A program made the position numbers and the translations under genes. This document shows, in pieces, positions 11,401 to 22,805 of a stretch of DNA of 64,000 nt; position 1 is the first letter of the stretch, and each line of letters opens with the position of its first letter. The notes beneath the pieces are model-generated. The model searched no databases. It had not been told where the DNA came from and worked only from the letters and a program-made list of their open reading frames with translations. The stretch covers positions 1,302,001-1,366,000 of the forward strand of contig JAQOTA010000060.1 in the NCBI GenBank assembly GCA_029532415.1, written 5' to 3'. The stretch is from Marasmius tenuissimus. Its lineage: Eukaryota > Basidiomycota > Agaricomycetes > Agaricales > Marasmiaceae.

Positions 11401-13583
11401 CCTTCCACCAAATTGCCATCGGCGTCCTGCCAAATTATTCCGTCCATGGCGTTGGCAAGTCGTCCGTTACACCCTCCCATTGTCGCCGATTGTTCTTCGC
11501 CATTTCTCTTCCGAACGACTACGATATCAGAGCCAGACTCCCGTGACCCAAGCAGGGCTGCATATGACCATTGCTCTGCCGCGTCTACTAGTATGATCTG
11601 CCGGAATCCCAGACCACCTTCCCCCTTGACTGAGGAGGAGAAGATACGCTCCGGTTCTAGAACTTTGCCCCTGCCGGGTCCAAGGCGGGTGCGAAGAGAC
11701 CAGAGCTCAAAGTAGCCGGTCTCCCAAAGCACAGCGAGGGTATCTGATGTTGCCGAGAAGGTCGCGTGAACTGGTATACTCGATGCCGAGGAGGGAAGAG
11801 GAGTCGCGGGAGATGACAGGGAGAGTTGGTGGGAGGACATTGGAGGAGGAACATTCTGGGATCTGAATGGCGTTAGCAAGACAGAGGCTGAAGAGCAATG
11901 AGCGTCTAGTCAAATATATTCGGAGATGATTTACGCACATCCGTCCGCCGCTCCGACCAAAGCAGAGTCGATGGGAGGTAGGCTGTTTGAAGCATTGGTC
12001 TCCCATCCGTACGTACGGCGAATTATTTGAGCTGAGTGTGGTTGGTCAGAATCATGTCGCCGGACCACTTCTGGACCTTCTTACACGGGGTGGTGAGGAT
12101 TAGCTCCATAGGATTTTCGGGATGCCATGCAATCGATGTGAAATGTACGCCGGCAGATTCCAAAGAACGCGCTGCTACTTCGTGCTTGAGATACCTGACA
12201 GAGTCTAAGATACTGCCAAGTACTCTCAATTGCAGAGCGGTGGGTTACATACCAGTGGTAGTTACCGGTCGTCCACAACTGAACTAAAAAACTACAATGA
12301 GCTCGATCCCAACATCACGAGTTCTAGGTAATCCTACTTACCTAGATCGCCCTCGTCACGTTCGATCCAGACCGCGACGATGTTGGAGTCAGAATTCCAG
12401 GCCAGCTCGCGTACCTTGTATCCCCATTTAAGGTCACTAGTATCTTTTTTCTGTACTCGAATGTCCGCAGGTCTCAACTCGAATTCTCCGTGCCGAAGCC
12501 CATTCCTCTCGAAGAAGACAACATCATGACGACCAGCTCGTCCTGCGCCTCCGCCTTCGAAACCAAACCTTTGCGTCGCAGCAATCAAATTACCGGACGG
12601 CCTCCATGAAAGTGTGTGCTCCAAGCCCGGTACAGCTTCTGAAGTGGATTGAAGAGCACCTTGACGATCGTAGACGCGTAGTATCCGGCGAGAGATGGTT
12701 GAATTGTGTGATGTGGTAGAAGAGACGACAAAGTAAGCGCCATCTCCACGCCAACTTATTCTCGAAAGACTGTCATCGTCGGGGCTGGAGCCAACCGTGA
12801 CATTGGTGGGTGCTTGAGCGGCCGCCTTGCCTAGAGATCCATGAAATTGTGTTTGCTTTGAGCCCCATCCCACATTGATCGGTGCATCTGGTGAGCCTTT
12901 CAGAGATCAAAGCCGGCAAAAAGTCTAACGAAAACTCACCTTCACCGAACTCGTTCGTCTCGATTGGACCTTCCGACAATACATCGAAAGTGTTCGTCAT
13001 GAGGATTAATTTTGAATCACCTAAAATACATTAGTCAAGAATATGGGCAAGATAGATATACTGACCAGTTACAAGCACGAGAAGAGATTCATCCGGACTC
13101 CAAGACGCTGCTATGATCCCATCGTCGACCGTTCCTTCAACCTCGACCTATGACATGCCAAATCAGCCTTTCCCCGCGCCATCAGCGATCGAGCTGGCTT
13201 ACTACCGCTGCTTCATCTTGCAATGATACAGAAGTGATGTCTCCGCCTCGGGTAACCGCGATAAGTTGTTGGTTTTCAGGAATCACACGCAGCGAAACTA
13301 CTTGAGTAGACGTTGTCGATCCACTTGCAATGGTCGAAAACCTTGAATAAACCGTCGGATTTATTTTCTACGAGACGTTCAGACACGGAGGGGTTTCGAA
13401 GATTTCAGACAAACGCACCTCATCTCTACTAATCTTCCAAATTTCCACTTCCACCTCTCCGTCTTGGGATACCCGTTCCGCTGTAATATAGCATACATTT
13501 TGGTCTAGATCAAAAGAAGACGCGCAGATTCGAGAGCTTGAGAGCGGTACGATCTCAGAGGAGGAGAGTGTTAGGTTTCGCAT
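8446..13583 (-). CDS. ELP1: Elongator complex subunit 1
   Basis: This is the scaffold subunit of Elongator, which acts with ELP2 and ELP3 to add carboxymethyl-derived groups to wobble uridine 34 of tRNAs. The gene reads from ATG 13583 (MRNLTLSSSEI) to a stop at 8446, with about a dozen short introns. The N-terminal half has WD40-propeller strands (for example WRGDGAYFVVSS and LSWRPSGNLIAATQ). The middle carries the diagnostic Elongator stretch LVLQMPRGNLETINPRPLVL followed by RKHRVDLNFMVEHNQ. The C-terminal half is helical and TPR-like: ILVDADKLFDTALGMYDFSL, DPREYLPFLRELRALE, and DEAIEYAERHQLYRDALKIW. The end (DEARKLLPHLLQF onward) matches the family C-terminus. The predicted size is of the order of the usual 1,300-1,400 residues. 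No frame break was noticed, and it is probably functional. Confidence 0.93.
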
Positions 13584-14070
13584 CAGAACAGAATAAATTA
13601 GGCCCAGTCTGTGTTTGGACGGGATTGAGTCAGTACGATCAAAAATTCTGGCGGTTGTTTGGCAACAACAACCTTTCCAAACAACGAGTCAGTTAATCGT
13701 GACGGTGCCAGGTGCTGCATGCCGCTCGCTTGAATTTCCAAGCTTTGTTAATCAACCTCTCTATTCAATGCCCTTAACTCGCTTCCCCTCACTCTATCAC
13801 AGTCTTTGAGGCCATACAGAAATGCAAACAAAACAAGGGGTTACTACCCTTCGATAGGAGATCAAACATTTTTTAGTCACATCATTGTGAATGTTTTACA
13901 ACTTGGCTTTCCTCTCCCATCAACCACCAGAATCCTATCGCAGGGGTGATTAACAAGTCTCGCTCGCCGCACTTGCAAGCATGAAGAGGTGAGATGCACG
14001 TTAACTGGCGTCAGACTCGGATTCCCATTCTGTCGCAGCTATAACTCTGAAAACACATCCTCCAACCGGA
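13584..14070. other. Divergent intergenic region
   Basis: This lies between the ELP1 start (minus) and the small plus-strand gene, so it must hold both promoters. I see no clear TATA box or long repeat. The sequence atgaagaggtgaga near 13981 could be a short 5' exon plus donor for the next gene, but the phases I tried do not join in frame. Confidence 0.4.
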
Positions 14071-14553
14071 ATGGGAGTGCCAGGTTCGTCTCTCGCTTGT
14101 TCCCCTGCTGTCGCGGTCCTGACTCATGGAACAACCAGTCAATCATCTCAGTGTACGTCCAAAGCAATCAAAATCCAGCTTTCGGATTCAAGGAAAGAGG
14201 CTCGAGAAGCTGCTCTACGCGCAAGGGGCCTCCTACCTCCTCTCGCACCTACCGGCAACGTCAGTTCCACGACAGCTACACCGGAAGTCGCACCGACTCA
14301 GTCGACGACAGCCTCGCAGTCCGGCAAGAATGCAAGTCGATTAATAGCGTCGGCAGACGAGCGCAACCGTGAAACCGAGTTCATAGCCCCACCGGGAAGC
14401 CCTACTCTCTCTGAAGTATCGGAGACCGAGACTCTTGTGGGAGTACCCGGTGTCAACCCCATAATACACACAGATGAGAGTATCTGGCGGCTAGCGAATG
14501 AAATTGAAGATGAAGAGACTCGGAGGCTGACGATGGTGGCTTACGGGAGTTGA
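14071..14553 (+). CDS. Small hypothetical protein, 160 residues
   Basis: This is an uninterrupted frame from ATG 14071 to the stop at 14553. The first 35 residues are unremarkable. The conserved-looking core is KAIKIQLSDSRKEAREAALR followed by ARGLLPPLAP, a charged helix and then a Ser/Thr/Pro-rich segment. The end is acidic (NEIEDEETRRLTMVAYGS). No membrane segment or signal peptide is visible. I have the impression that similar short proteins occur in agaricomycetes, but I cannot name a family. An intron near 14086-14148 is possible in principle but not needed, since the frame runs through. Confidence 0.5.
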   Translation: MGVPGSSLACSPAVAVLTHGTTSQSSQCTSKAIKIQLSDSRKEAREAALRARGLLPPLAPTGNVSSTTATPEVAPTQSTTASQSGKNASRLIASADERNRETEFIAPPGSPTLSEVSETETLVGVPGVNPIIHTDESIWRLANEIEDEETRRLTMVAYGS

Positions 14554-15602
14554 GGCTCAAGCTGATTCTATCGCGTTCAAGTCGAACTTGCTTTCTATCT
14601 ACTTTTCCCATCTATGTATCTCTTGGTTATGCGAGTTTGTGTGCTATATCATTGCTATATTTACCTGTACCCCACTCTATTTAGTGGCTGGCCTATGGTC
14701 CTGGATCAAGTCTCTTGTACTGAGCAGGACATTGTAATCGCGTAAGGGCGTAAGGGTCAGTTGCTTTCTGACTGCATCCCCAAACTTTGCTGGCTAGGAG
14801 CGCAAAACGGGAATCTGAATAACTCACTCAGACTGAGCAGACGTCCAAGTCTGCGTTCCAAGGTAATGAGTTACAGAACGATTTATCAGCCAACTTTCTG
14901 TTGAAAACACGGGCGGCGGAACATCGAGATGCTCACTTGTATTAGACTCAAACCCAGAAGCGACGCACGGTGTGGGGCCCTTACTTAGCCCTTTACTGGC
15001 GCTGCGTGCAGCAGCTTTTGAACGTTTGAATGACTGTCTTCAAAACTCTGACACTGACGGGCGGCCTGGCTCGAGTCTAGACCTTGTGAAACTTGTGTCA
15101 ATAATTCCCACGACCCTTCTTCCCTTTTGACTCCCATAACTCGAACTCAGTCAGGACTCGATCTGACTTCCGAACCGTGCAAGCCATTGCAGCTAGATAC
15201 TGGCACAGAACCGCGTAGGTAAGTGTACAAGCAGATAACGCGACGTTGAAGCCTTGTCTTGGCCGTCTGGTTGACCGTCCAGGCTATCACGCATTTGCCT
15301 CGATATGATATTATGTCAATGCATCCTCAGCCGCCACAGCACAGGCAGCAGCGACCTTCCTTCTGCCGCCTGCGACGGATGGTATCATATATGCGCGCAT
15401 ACGCTGCACAAGGCTATCGTTAGCCAGAGCTCTGTCGTCACGAGGTGCGGACGTAATACACAAAACACGGTGTTCACATTTGGTGGTTCTGACAATGATA
15501 ACAAGACGCTAGCTATGGTACAACTACGAGACTTCGTGTAGCTTTCTTTGGTTTTCCGGCGGTTCTTTGTTCCTTCACCCACGTCACTGCTACTCCTGGG
15601 CA
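14554..15602. other. Intergenic, no supported gene
   Basis: This is the convergent space between the small plus-strand gene and the 3' end of a minus-strand MACPF gene. Short frames only, and no motif or repeat noticed. Confidence 0.5.
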
Positions 15603-17501
15603 TTAACGCGCCACTGGGGATGCGCCTTCGTAATGATCGACCTCATGCAAGTAATCGGTCAATGTATCCTGCCAGATGCGAGCCTTGGGGGCCGCCGTCA
15701 AACGCGTTTCTTCAGCTTGTGGATTAACAGGCTTCTGGTAATACCTGAAAGGTTTCGAGGGACGGGGATAATCAATATCAAAACAGAAGGGACATGATTT
15801 CGGTTGCATACCACTTCGTGTTCCAGACGTCGTCAGTGGTCCCAGTGTTCTCCCAGACACCCTGTGGAGCGGAGTGTTATACTGACAATCCTCCATCCGT
15901 TCAGGTTTTGACACAGACGTACCTGTTGGGTGACGATTTTCGCCGTGCCCCTGCCAGGAGCACCACCATTGCTACCATGGGAGATGGCAAAATCGATCGG
16001 AGAGCCGTCGTTGACGATGATGAATCTGCGTCGTATTGTAAGTATAGGTACTGAAGGTGGGCGTGCTATTTTGTGGACTCACTTAATGTCCTGACGATGA
16101 TAGTCGTGACTGTATTCTTTGCCCCATTGGACTTTGGTCTCCGAGAAGATGGTGTTGGCGGGAATGTCACCGTCCTTGATGATGACAGCGCTTGGCGTGA
16201 GCAAGCCGAATTCCGCCCTAGGGAAAGGGAGAGCGTCAGCCAAAGCAGAGGGGATGTCAGGAGAAAATTCACCAGTCGGATTCAATGGTCAGTGTAACCT
16301 GTGGGTATTACAATCCTTCCCGTGAGCTCTAGCTCCAGATCACACTCAACACAACGTACCTTGGTCTGATGAACCTCTTTATGTGACTTCAAGTGGTTGA
16401 ATGCCGCCTCGAGTTGGTCTGCAGCATTTCTTAACTCCTCTGCCGCGGCATCACGCAAGAGAGACCAGATTTCGATCGTGGACAAGCTGGTGACGTTAGG
16501 ATACGATGCAACCGTTTTACCCCAAGCATCGTAAGCCTCCATATTGTCGGGATGTTGGATAAAATTAATGCCAGCATTGAGCTCACCGCCCTGGGCAGTG
16601 ACATCCGCCTGTTTAAACTCCATGAACTCTTTGAATTGGTCTTCCTTCTTGACCGACGCGTCGAATTGACCGCCGGCGAAGACGCCGTTGTAGGAAGCCG
16701 TGACACTCGCGGAGAATCGTTTGTTCACGGAGCTCTCGGAATTGGATGCCCAGACGTTCTGCAGAAGCACCAGTAAAATTTCTTTTTCCTTTGGACTAAG
16801 CTGAAATAGTCTCACCAGTTGGCACCTAGCACCGTACGTGCAATAGTTGATGACATGAGTCCCGAATTGTGCGAAGAAATCACGGTATTTCTTTTCGTGA
16901 TCTTTGTTGCTACCGTTGAAAGGCTTCGGCAAATCCGCAATTCTTTTCTTCAGCGCGCTCTCGTTGATGGAGTCGACGTAGTCCCTCAGGCTGGCTGAGT
17001 ACAGATCGGCGTTGAAGGAGTAGAAGGCATGTTGATTCTCCCGGCGCAACGTCTTTTCTGTTGCATACGATGCTGACACTCCGCCAGACACACACATATA
17101 CTTGATGCTCAGGGAGGCATCGGCTTTGAAAGCGTTGTAGGCCTCGGATCCACTACGGTATGTGAGGAAGCTTCCTTGGAAATTGCTCAAATCGGTAGAG
17201 ACACCAATGTTCCCTGGTACGTTGTACGTTTGATCGCCTGGTGCCAGTTGTGAGTTCTCGCCCTCGTCGTGAAGCTAGAGAAACCACTTACCGAGCTTCA
17301 CTTTGCGAACGCGCCAGTCGGGGTCGTAGTCGATGATCTTGCGTCCTCTTTTGATCGACTCGTCGACCTGGTGTATCAGAGATTCAGAAGATAGCGACGA
17401 CGTGCTCAAGCTGTTTTGCTCACCGCCTTGATACTCAAGGGAGTAACAGTTAAGAAATCGAGGCCGTAGCCCAGCCTGTTAAGGGGAGGAAAATCGGCCA
17501 T
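15603..17501 (-). CDS. MACPF-domain (perforin-like) protein, copy B
   Basis: This is a member of the membrane-attack-complex/perforin fold, whose known members assemble into ring pores. It starts at ATG 17501 (MADFPPLNRLGYGLD) with no signal peptide. Order: a short N-terminal segment with LGYGLD and TPLSIK; a beta/helix region with an amphipathic Gly/Ser-rich stretch (CVSGGVSASYATEK, likely first transmembrane-hairpin segment); the signature FFAQFGTHVINYCTYGARC around 16840-16870; a second amphipathic stretch (ASVTASYNGVFAGGQFDASV); a helical EIWSLLRDAAAEE segment; and a beta-rich end with DDVWNTKWYYQKPV, which needs an intron near 15745-15805. The exons I checked are open and joinable, so I judge it intact. 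It lies head to head with the copy at 18256. Activity and target are not shown by sequence. Confidence 0.85.
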
Positions 17502-18255
17502 CGCAGTGGGTTTTGGGGTTACAGTGAGTGTATCTGAGCTTGAGATTGGGGGTGTTTCTGAGAGACCTTGATTCAGCACCAGCTTAAGAACCTTTTCCTT
17601 CCTAACACGAAGTAGAAATCCGGATTCGTGCGTTCAGATAATTGGGGTGTATCATTTCTGGAATATGACCCCATCATCTTCGAGAGCCAGGAGAGAAGAC
17701 CAGATGACACCTGGCAGTCGTGTAATGAAGAAGAGCCGAGAAATCCCCCTTGTTGGTTGGACGGGCACCTTCTGAGATCGTATGGGGAGATAACGTGAAA
17801 GCTTGTATGTTTTCCCACCACCATATTCGTCTCAAGTTCGCCGCTTTTGTAACCTAGTTCAACTCTTCGTGGTAAGTTCATGTTCTCGCCAATCTCCGGA
17901 TGGTGACACCGTAATCGATCTTCCTCTGCATCCCTCCAATCAACCAAATCATCAGAACGACCGTGTTTCTACTTTCGGTCGCCGTTGTTCCTCCGAATAC
18001 TGTCACTCATTTGCAGTCAATGAACTTCTCAGGTTTTCGGAGATCGGGGTGCAAACGTTCTTCCCTACGCGAACCAATCCACTTCTGTGTCATTCACACA
18101 GAAATGCCAACCTGTGCAATCACCACGTCCCGATCTCGATTCGAGCAGGTACGTGAGCCAGTCTTTGAACTTTGTACAACTAGACTGAGAAGTCATACCT
18201 CTCTTTCCAACCCCCCAAACTTGTCAACCCATCTTCTCTCTAAGCAAGAGTCACT
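17502..18255. promoter_or_regulatory. Shared divergent promoter region of two MACPF genes
   Basis: A 754-bp gap separates the start codons of MACPF copy B (minus, 17501) and copy C (plus, 18256), so one region must drive both. Unlike the promoters of copies D and E, I do not see a GACGTCA box or a clear TATA box here. There is no convincing gene inside. Confidence 0.45.
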
Positions 18256-19844
18256 ATGCAGCAATACAACCGTCTGAATCGCCTCGCAGCCTTGGACTGG
18301 CTAGCGCGCGGCGTCGACATGACTTCGCTCACACCGTTCAGCATTGAACAGGCAAGTAGTTTGATAACTAGTTGCAGGTCCCCAGTCCGACTAACCCGTC
18401 TACAGGTTAAGGCGCGGATCGACGGTCCCCAGCTCATTGCCATTCACAACGACAAGACAACCTATGATGTTCAAATCGGTGAGTCCTTCTCTCGGAAGAA
18501 AGTGCTGCCAGGAGCTGACTCAATTCAGGTGGCGAGACATACACTCTTCCAAGCGTCGTCTCTGCTAGTGAAACTCGGGGCATGCGGAACGTCGACAAGG
18601 ATTTCAGCTCGGGTGGTGCAGCGTTGAGTGCATTCCAAGGCGACTCCTCCAGCCTTCCGGTAAACACAGATGTCTCGTCGTACCCGCTGAAGAAGTCCCT
18701 TCCCACCGAGTATCAATTTTCCTTCTTCACATTCAGTGCGGACGTATACACAGCGTCTTTGAAAGACTATATCGAATTAATCGACAATGACCTCCTTCGC
18801 GAGAAGATTGCCAAATTACCGAAGACATTCTCCCCTGGGGATGATTCCGCTCTTGCTGCTTACAAGGCTTTTTTCGCGGAGCTGGGAACTCATGTAATCG
18901 ACAGCACGACCTTTGGGGGACGTTGCAGCATCGTAGGTGTTTCGCTATCCTCTCGTCCGTTCCTGACGTCTAAAAACTCCTTGTTAGTCTACTTGGGCAT
19001 CCAACAAATATCAAGATGTCAACAGCAACTGGAAGAAGGATGTGACTGCCTATCTTCGTGGCCTGAACAGTCGCGGCAATTTTGATTCCAACGTTCTCAG
19101 AGAGCCTCAGTATCAAGTCTTCCTCACCATTGCACAGACTTTGTGCACTCTCACTGGTGGGAGTGAGACAGCTGCTGACCCCATCTCGCAAGGAAACTTC
19201 GATATCAACGCATACAGGCAGTGGTCCTCCACCATTTTCTCTTCACCTGCCCTGACGTCTATTGGGGTACTTCCACTTTGGTCGCTCCTTCGTGATTCAG
19301 AAGATGACAAAGTAAGGGGCGCAGCTGACAATATCGAGGCTGCTTTCAAGGCAATCGTCAAAGAGAATGAGAAGAAGCAGCGTAGCGTTTCTACTCTCAT
19401 TATTCTCAAGTCCGAATCGGGGGTCGCAGAGTTCGGGTTGTCGACTCCTGGGTCGATCGTGGGTGTGGGAGGTCCCATCCCAACCTACGATCCCACGACG
19501 CAGAAGGTCATCGGACTCAGCGAGACCAAGGTCCGTGTTGGCAAACATGGCGAAGCTCAGAAGGAACGTTTGGCAGCGTAAGTCTAGCTTCTGTGATATC
19601 CTCCCGGACCTTCTTCTCACCCATCGTCACCAGGTTCTACGTTGTCAACGACGGAACACCAATTGATTTCACTCTTAGCTGCGATACAGGCAATGCATCT
19701 GTTCTGATCGATGGGGTAAGTTCTCTCATTGTGTGGCTGGATCGATGTTGACATTTCCCATAGAAATGGTATGAGAACAGTGGCAAGGGGCTGGTCAGGT
19801 ACTACAAAGTTCCTGTGATTTCAGATGTCACTGCCCAGAAGTGA
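18256..19844 (+). CDS. MACPF-domain (perforin-like) protein, copy C
   Basis: About six exons run from ATG 18256 (MQQYNRLNRLAALDW, then RGVDMTSLTPFSIEQ) to TGA 19842-19844, giving roughly 440 residues. The MACPF signature is FFAELGTHVIDSTTFGGRC (about 18869-18930). The downstream exon opens in frame with STWASNKYQDV and has the second amphipathic stretch (TAYLRGLNSRGNFDSNV), then VLPLWSLLRDSEDD. The C-terminal module carries LSTPGSIVGVGGPIPTYDP, FYVVNDGTPIDFTLS and a short end KGLVRYYKVPV. It lacks the DDVWNTKW element found in copies B, D and E. No signal peptide is seen. All joins I tested keep frame. It is much more similar to the partial copy F at 63245 than to its neighbour D. Confidence 0.86.
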
Positions 19845-20507
19845 TATCCGCTCAATTTCCGAACTTCCGTAATGTATTTTCCGCATTCGAAGTTCGAAAC
19901 TGTACAACATTTGGAGGTGTATGTAAACGAAATGCTATACCTCATTCTAAGCTTGAGCTACTCAATTGTGTGAGAAAGAAAGGAAAGCTGGACGATACAC
20001 AGTACATAGCTCTGGCCATGATGAAGGCTCTTCGGTCCCACCATCCGACATCGACATGTTGGGTTCAGGCACGCAAACCTCATGACCAATGGATGCGGTG
20101 ATATTCCATTCCATGCTCAAGAAGAACGTTCCCAGACAGTTTGCACCCTCGGGAGCTCTCGGAAGTCGAAGGAGTGCTTGGACTTTCATTTGAACTTTCA
20201 TTTGCGCCACATCCAGGGCGGGTACCGAACGCTTGCCTTTTTGGGATGTGACGTGGGTACTCAGCCGCCTTAGCTGACAGCCATCACAACACCCGAAATA
20301 TCCGAACGTCTTCCTGCTACCACGTCCAACTCCATCAGCGACGATCTCTAACTCCTTCTCCTCCGAGACTTCGGTTTGCTGATGTGGGGTAGGGTTCTCC
20401 ATTTTGCCACCACCACTCAATTGTGATCATCATTCGACGGTGATTATCAGGTGAACATTAGCCGCCTTAGCCGAAGGACAACCACACTTCCCACCGATGA
20501 AGCTAGG

Positions 20508-20612
20508 ATGGGATCACAAACTTCGAACTCGAGTTTCTCCAAGGTTTTCCATTCGGCTCAGCTTACTATTGTGGGATTGTGCACCCTCCTCTCCGTCAGA
20601 ACCACTGACTGA
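20508..20612 (+). other. Small ORF conserved in both duplicated blocks (copy 1)
   Basis: ATG 20508 opens a 34-codon frame containing KVFHSAQLTIVG. The matching minus-strand ORF at 62530-62706 contains KTFHSAQLAIVE. They lie 459 and 450 nt upstream of their respective MACPF starts. In both copies a shared downstream stretch (TGTGATTATC...GCCGCT) is followed by a donor-like GTGAGTT, so this could be an upstream exon rather than a separate gene. It may equally be plain duplicated non-coding DNA. Function is unknown. Confidence 0.35.
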
Positions 20613-20798
20613 CAGCGCACTAGTTTCACTATTGAGCAGTGTGATTATCTTGATAGTATGAATGCCGCTCTGTGAGTTGGCAAACGTTCGACTTGGGCTG
20701 CCATGATACTATTCCCTTATCCTTAAAGAGGAAATCATAGCGAATCTGTCGGTATTCGCTCGGCCGCACCATCAGTCAGTACAACTCGGGTTTAGATG

Positions 20799-20938
20799 GA
20801 TCTCGTCAACTAACAGAACGGGGCACGGCTGAGGTACGATGCTTTGGGAAGACGTCAGGAGTTGTTCGTCTATGCTATAAAATGAGCTTTACCGCATTCT
20901 TATTGGGTCAGAAACTCAGCACCAAGCCACTATTTGCC
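20799..20938 (+). promoter_or_regulatory. Conserved promoter block of MACPF copy D
   Basis: In order: a GTCAACTA block near 20806, a CRE-like GACGTCA at 20851-20857 inside GAAGACGTCAGGAG, TATAAAA at 20876-20882, and AAACTCAGCACCA near 20912-20924. All recur in the same order upstream of copy E on the minus strand. The TATA box lies about 90 nt before ATG 20967, a plausible core-promoter distance. Confidence 0.6.
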
Positions 20939-20966
20939 CGTCTCTCTTGAAGTCCACCTTGAGATC

Positions 20967-22805
20967 ATGTCAGAATTCCCGGCGACGAACTTGCTCGGAT
21001 ACAGTATGGACATGGTGGGCAATCTCCCCTCTCAGCCCTGTCTGCGGACCTACGCTCATTGTCTCTCAGTCTTCGGTCACGCCCCTTGACACGATGTCTG
21101 TAAGGAATTCTTCTTCCTCTCGATTATTCGCGTCTCAACATCGCCGATCGGGTCATTTAGGCAACGAAAGCCATTCAAAATCAACGTCGTATCATCAAAT
21201 TCGACGAGGATAGTACCAGACAAGTCACTATTGGTAAGTACATTATTCGACCTCATTTGCCGCGGAATACATGTTGATTCGACTCGCTATCAGACGGAAA
21301 GACCTACAACGTTCCCAAGAGCATTGGTGTCCTCGAAGACAAAAGCGTCACCACCGGCTTTGTTCACTACTCCAATGGTAATGAGGCATCTGTCGCGTTC
21401 CGGAGCGACTCTACTCTGGCGTCACGTTTCATGTCTATCACCGGAGATGCCTCTGTCGGACGTGCGACTGAAAAGCACCACAGGAAGAATCTCATGTATG
21501 CGTATTTCTGTTTCGGACAAGCCCAATATCTCGCGGTGCTGAAGAACTACGCCGACCTCCTCGACGAGAACTCCCTCAAGAAGGGACTCCAAGCATTGCC
21601 AGTCCCGTTCAACGGTGGAAACAAGGATCATCTCACAAGTTACAAGAAGTTCTTTCAGCGATACGGAACGCACGTTGTCACCAAAGTTCAGTCCGGGGCT
21701 CATTATTCACTGGTGAGTGTCTCTATTATTTAGTCGCTCCTGGTCTCTCATTTCGTTATTATCCTAGCACCTTTGGTCCCCCACCACAAACACATCCGTC
21801 AACCCAAACTGGGCCGCCAATATTAAAGCAGACTACGAAGGTATTCCCAGCAGCGGAGAATACGATGCTTCCGTCCGTAATTCGGATCAGTACAAGGCAT
21901 ACCTAAACCTCAAGCAGAGGATCGAGTCTGTATACGGAGGAGACAACAATAAATCCCTGGCTCTCGGAATGGACCCGACTTGGAAAGCCTTTCAGGACTG
22001 GGTTGCAACGTCCCAGCAGAACCCCTCGATCTTGAGTTTCGTAGTAGATGAGCTGTGGTCGCTAATGAGAAACTCTTCGGATGATGAAATCATCCATGCT
22101 GCCACCGAGGTTGACGCTGCGTTCCACTGGATCGTGGACAACCCAGCGATTTATAAGACGTCGGTTTCGCTCGTCATCGAGTCTGATTGGTGAGCGACGT
22201 CTCAATGCTACTGCCAGGCGCATCCTCACAATACCTTTTCAATAACTAGGGCGGAATTTGGTTTACTCACCCCAAGTGCGGTCATCATCAAAGGTGACAC
22301 TGTGCCGACGAATACTACTTGGGACGAGACCAAGTTTACCTGGGGAAAGGAACATAGCCACGAATATCGCAGACAAACCGTCGTGTATGTTTTCTTGGGC
22401 CTCAATATCTGAGGAGCCTCCTTGATTGCTCATTGGCTTGTCGATAGGTTCTATGTCATCAACGATGGCTACCCAATCGACTTCTACATCTCTCACGGTT
22501 CACTACAGGGTAATGGCAGTGGCAGGGGCACAGCTAAGGTCACTATGGAATCTGTTCGTCAACACTCTCATGAATCTTTATCATCTTCACCGCTGACACT
22601 CCCACAGAAAACCTACGAAAACAACGATATCACTGATGATGTCTGGAACACGAAGTGGTTCTACCAGGCCGGTGTGACGGGAACACCTGAGAACTTCAAC
22701 GGAAACCCTCAACGCACGCCGAACTCCGGGGTCAGTGCTTGGGACAGCGTGCTCAAGCAGTTTTTGTCCGCGATCGGACAGGAGCCCAAGCCAAAAGCCT
22801 CGTGA
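20967..22805 (+). CDS. MACPF-domain (perforin-like) protein, copy D
   Basis: About eight exons, of which the first is 20967-21014 (16 codons) and the second 21070-21099 (10 codons), make roughly 475 residues. It begins MSEFPATNLLGYSMDM, with no signal peptide. The MACPF region has an amphipathic segment near FMSITGDASVGRATEK, the helix YFCFGQAQYLAVLKNYADLL, the signature FFQRYGTHVVTKVQSGAHY (about 21650-21706), a second segment (ADYEGIPSSGEYDASV) and VDELWSLMRNSSDDE. The C-terminal module includes LLTPSAVIIKGD, FYVINDGYPIDFYISHGS and DDVWNTKWFYQAG, ending KPKAS. The module has alternating hydrophobic strands and may recognise the target, but I do not recognise its family. All exons are open. 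The nearest relative is copy E at 60422. Confidence 0.87.

Larger units (their letters stand above)
19845..20966. other. Intergenic region between MACPF copies C and D
   Basis: This holds a small duplicated ORF (20508-20612) and the promoter block of copy D. A 152-codon minus frame at 19962-20420 has no counterpart in the duplicate intergenic region and no motif, so it is not called. Confidence 0.55.
18256..22805 (+). repeat. Left arm of inverted duplication (MACPF copies C and D)
   Basis: The order C then D on the plus strand is mirrored by F then E on the minus strand at 60422-64000. C pairs with F and D pairs with E (about 80-90% identical over the protein stretches I compared by eye). 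The C-D intergenic sequence shares recognisable blocks with the F-E one, including a promoter and a small ORF. The left boundary is set at the C start codon only for convenience. The true breakpoints were not located. Confidence 0.75.

Noticed and set aside
19962..20420. 152-codon minus frame between MACPF copies C and D
   Set aside because: No counterpart in the duplicated F-E spacer, no motif, low-complexity composition.
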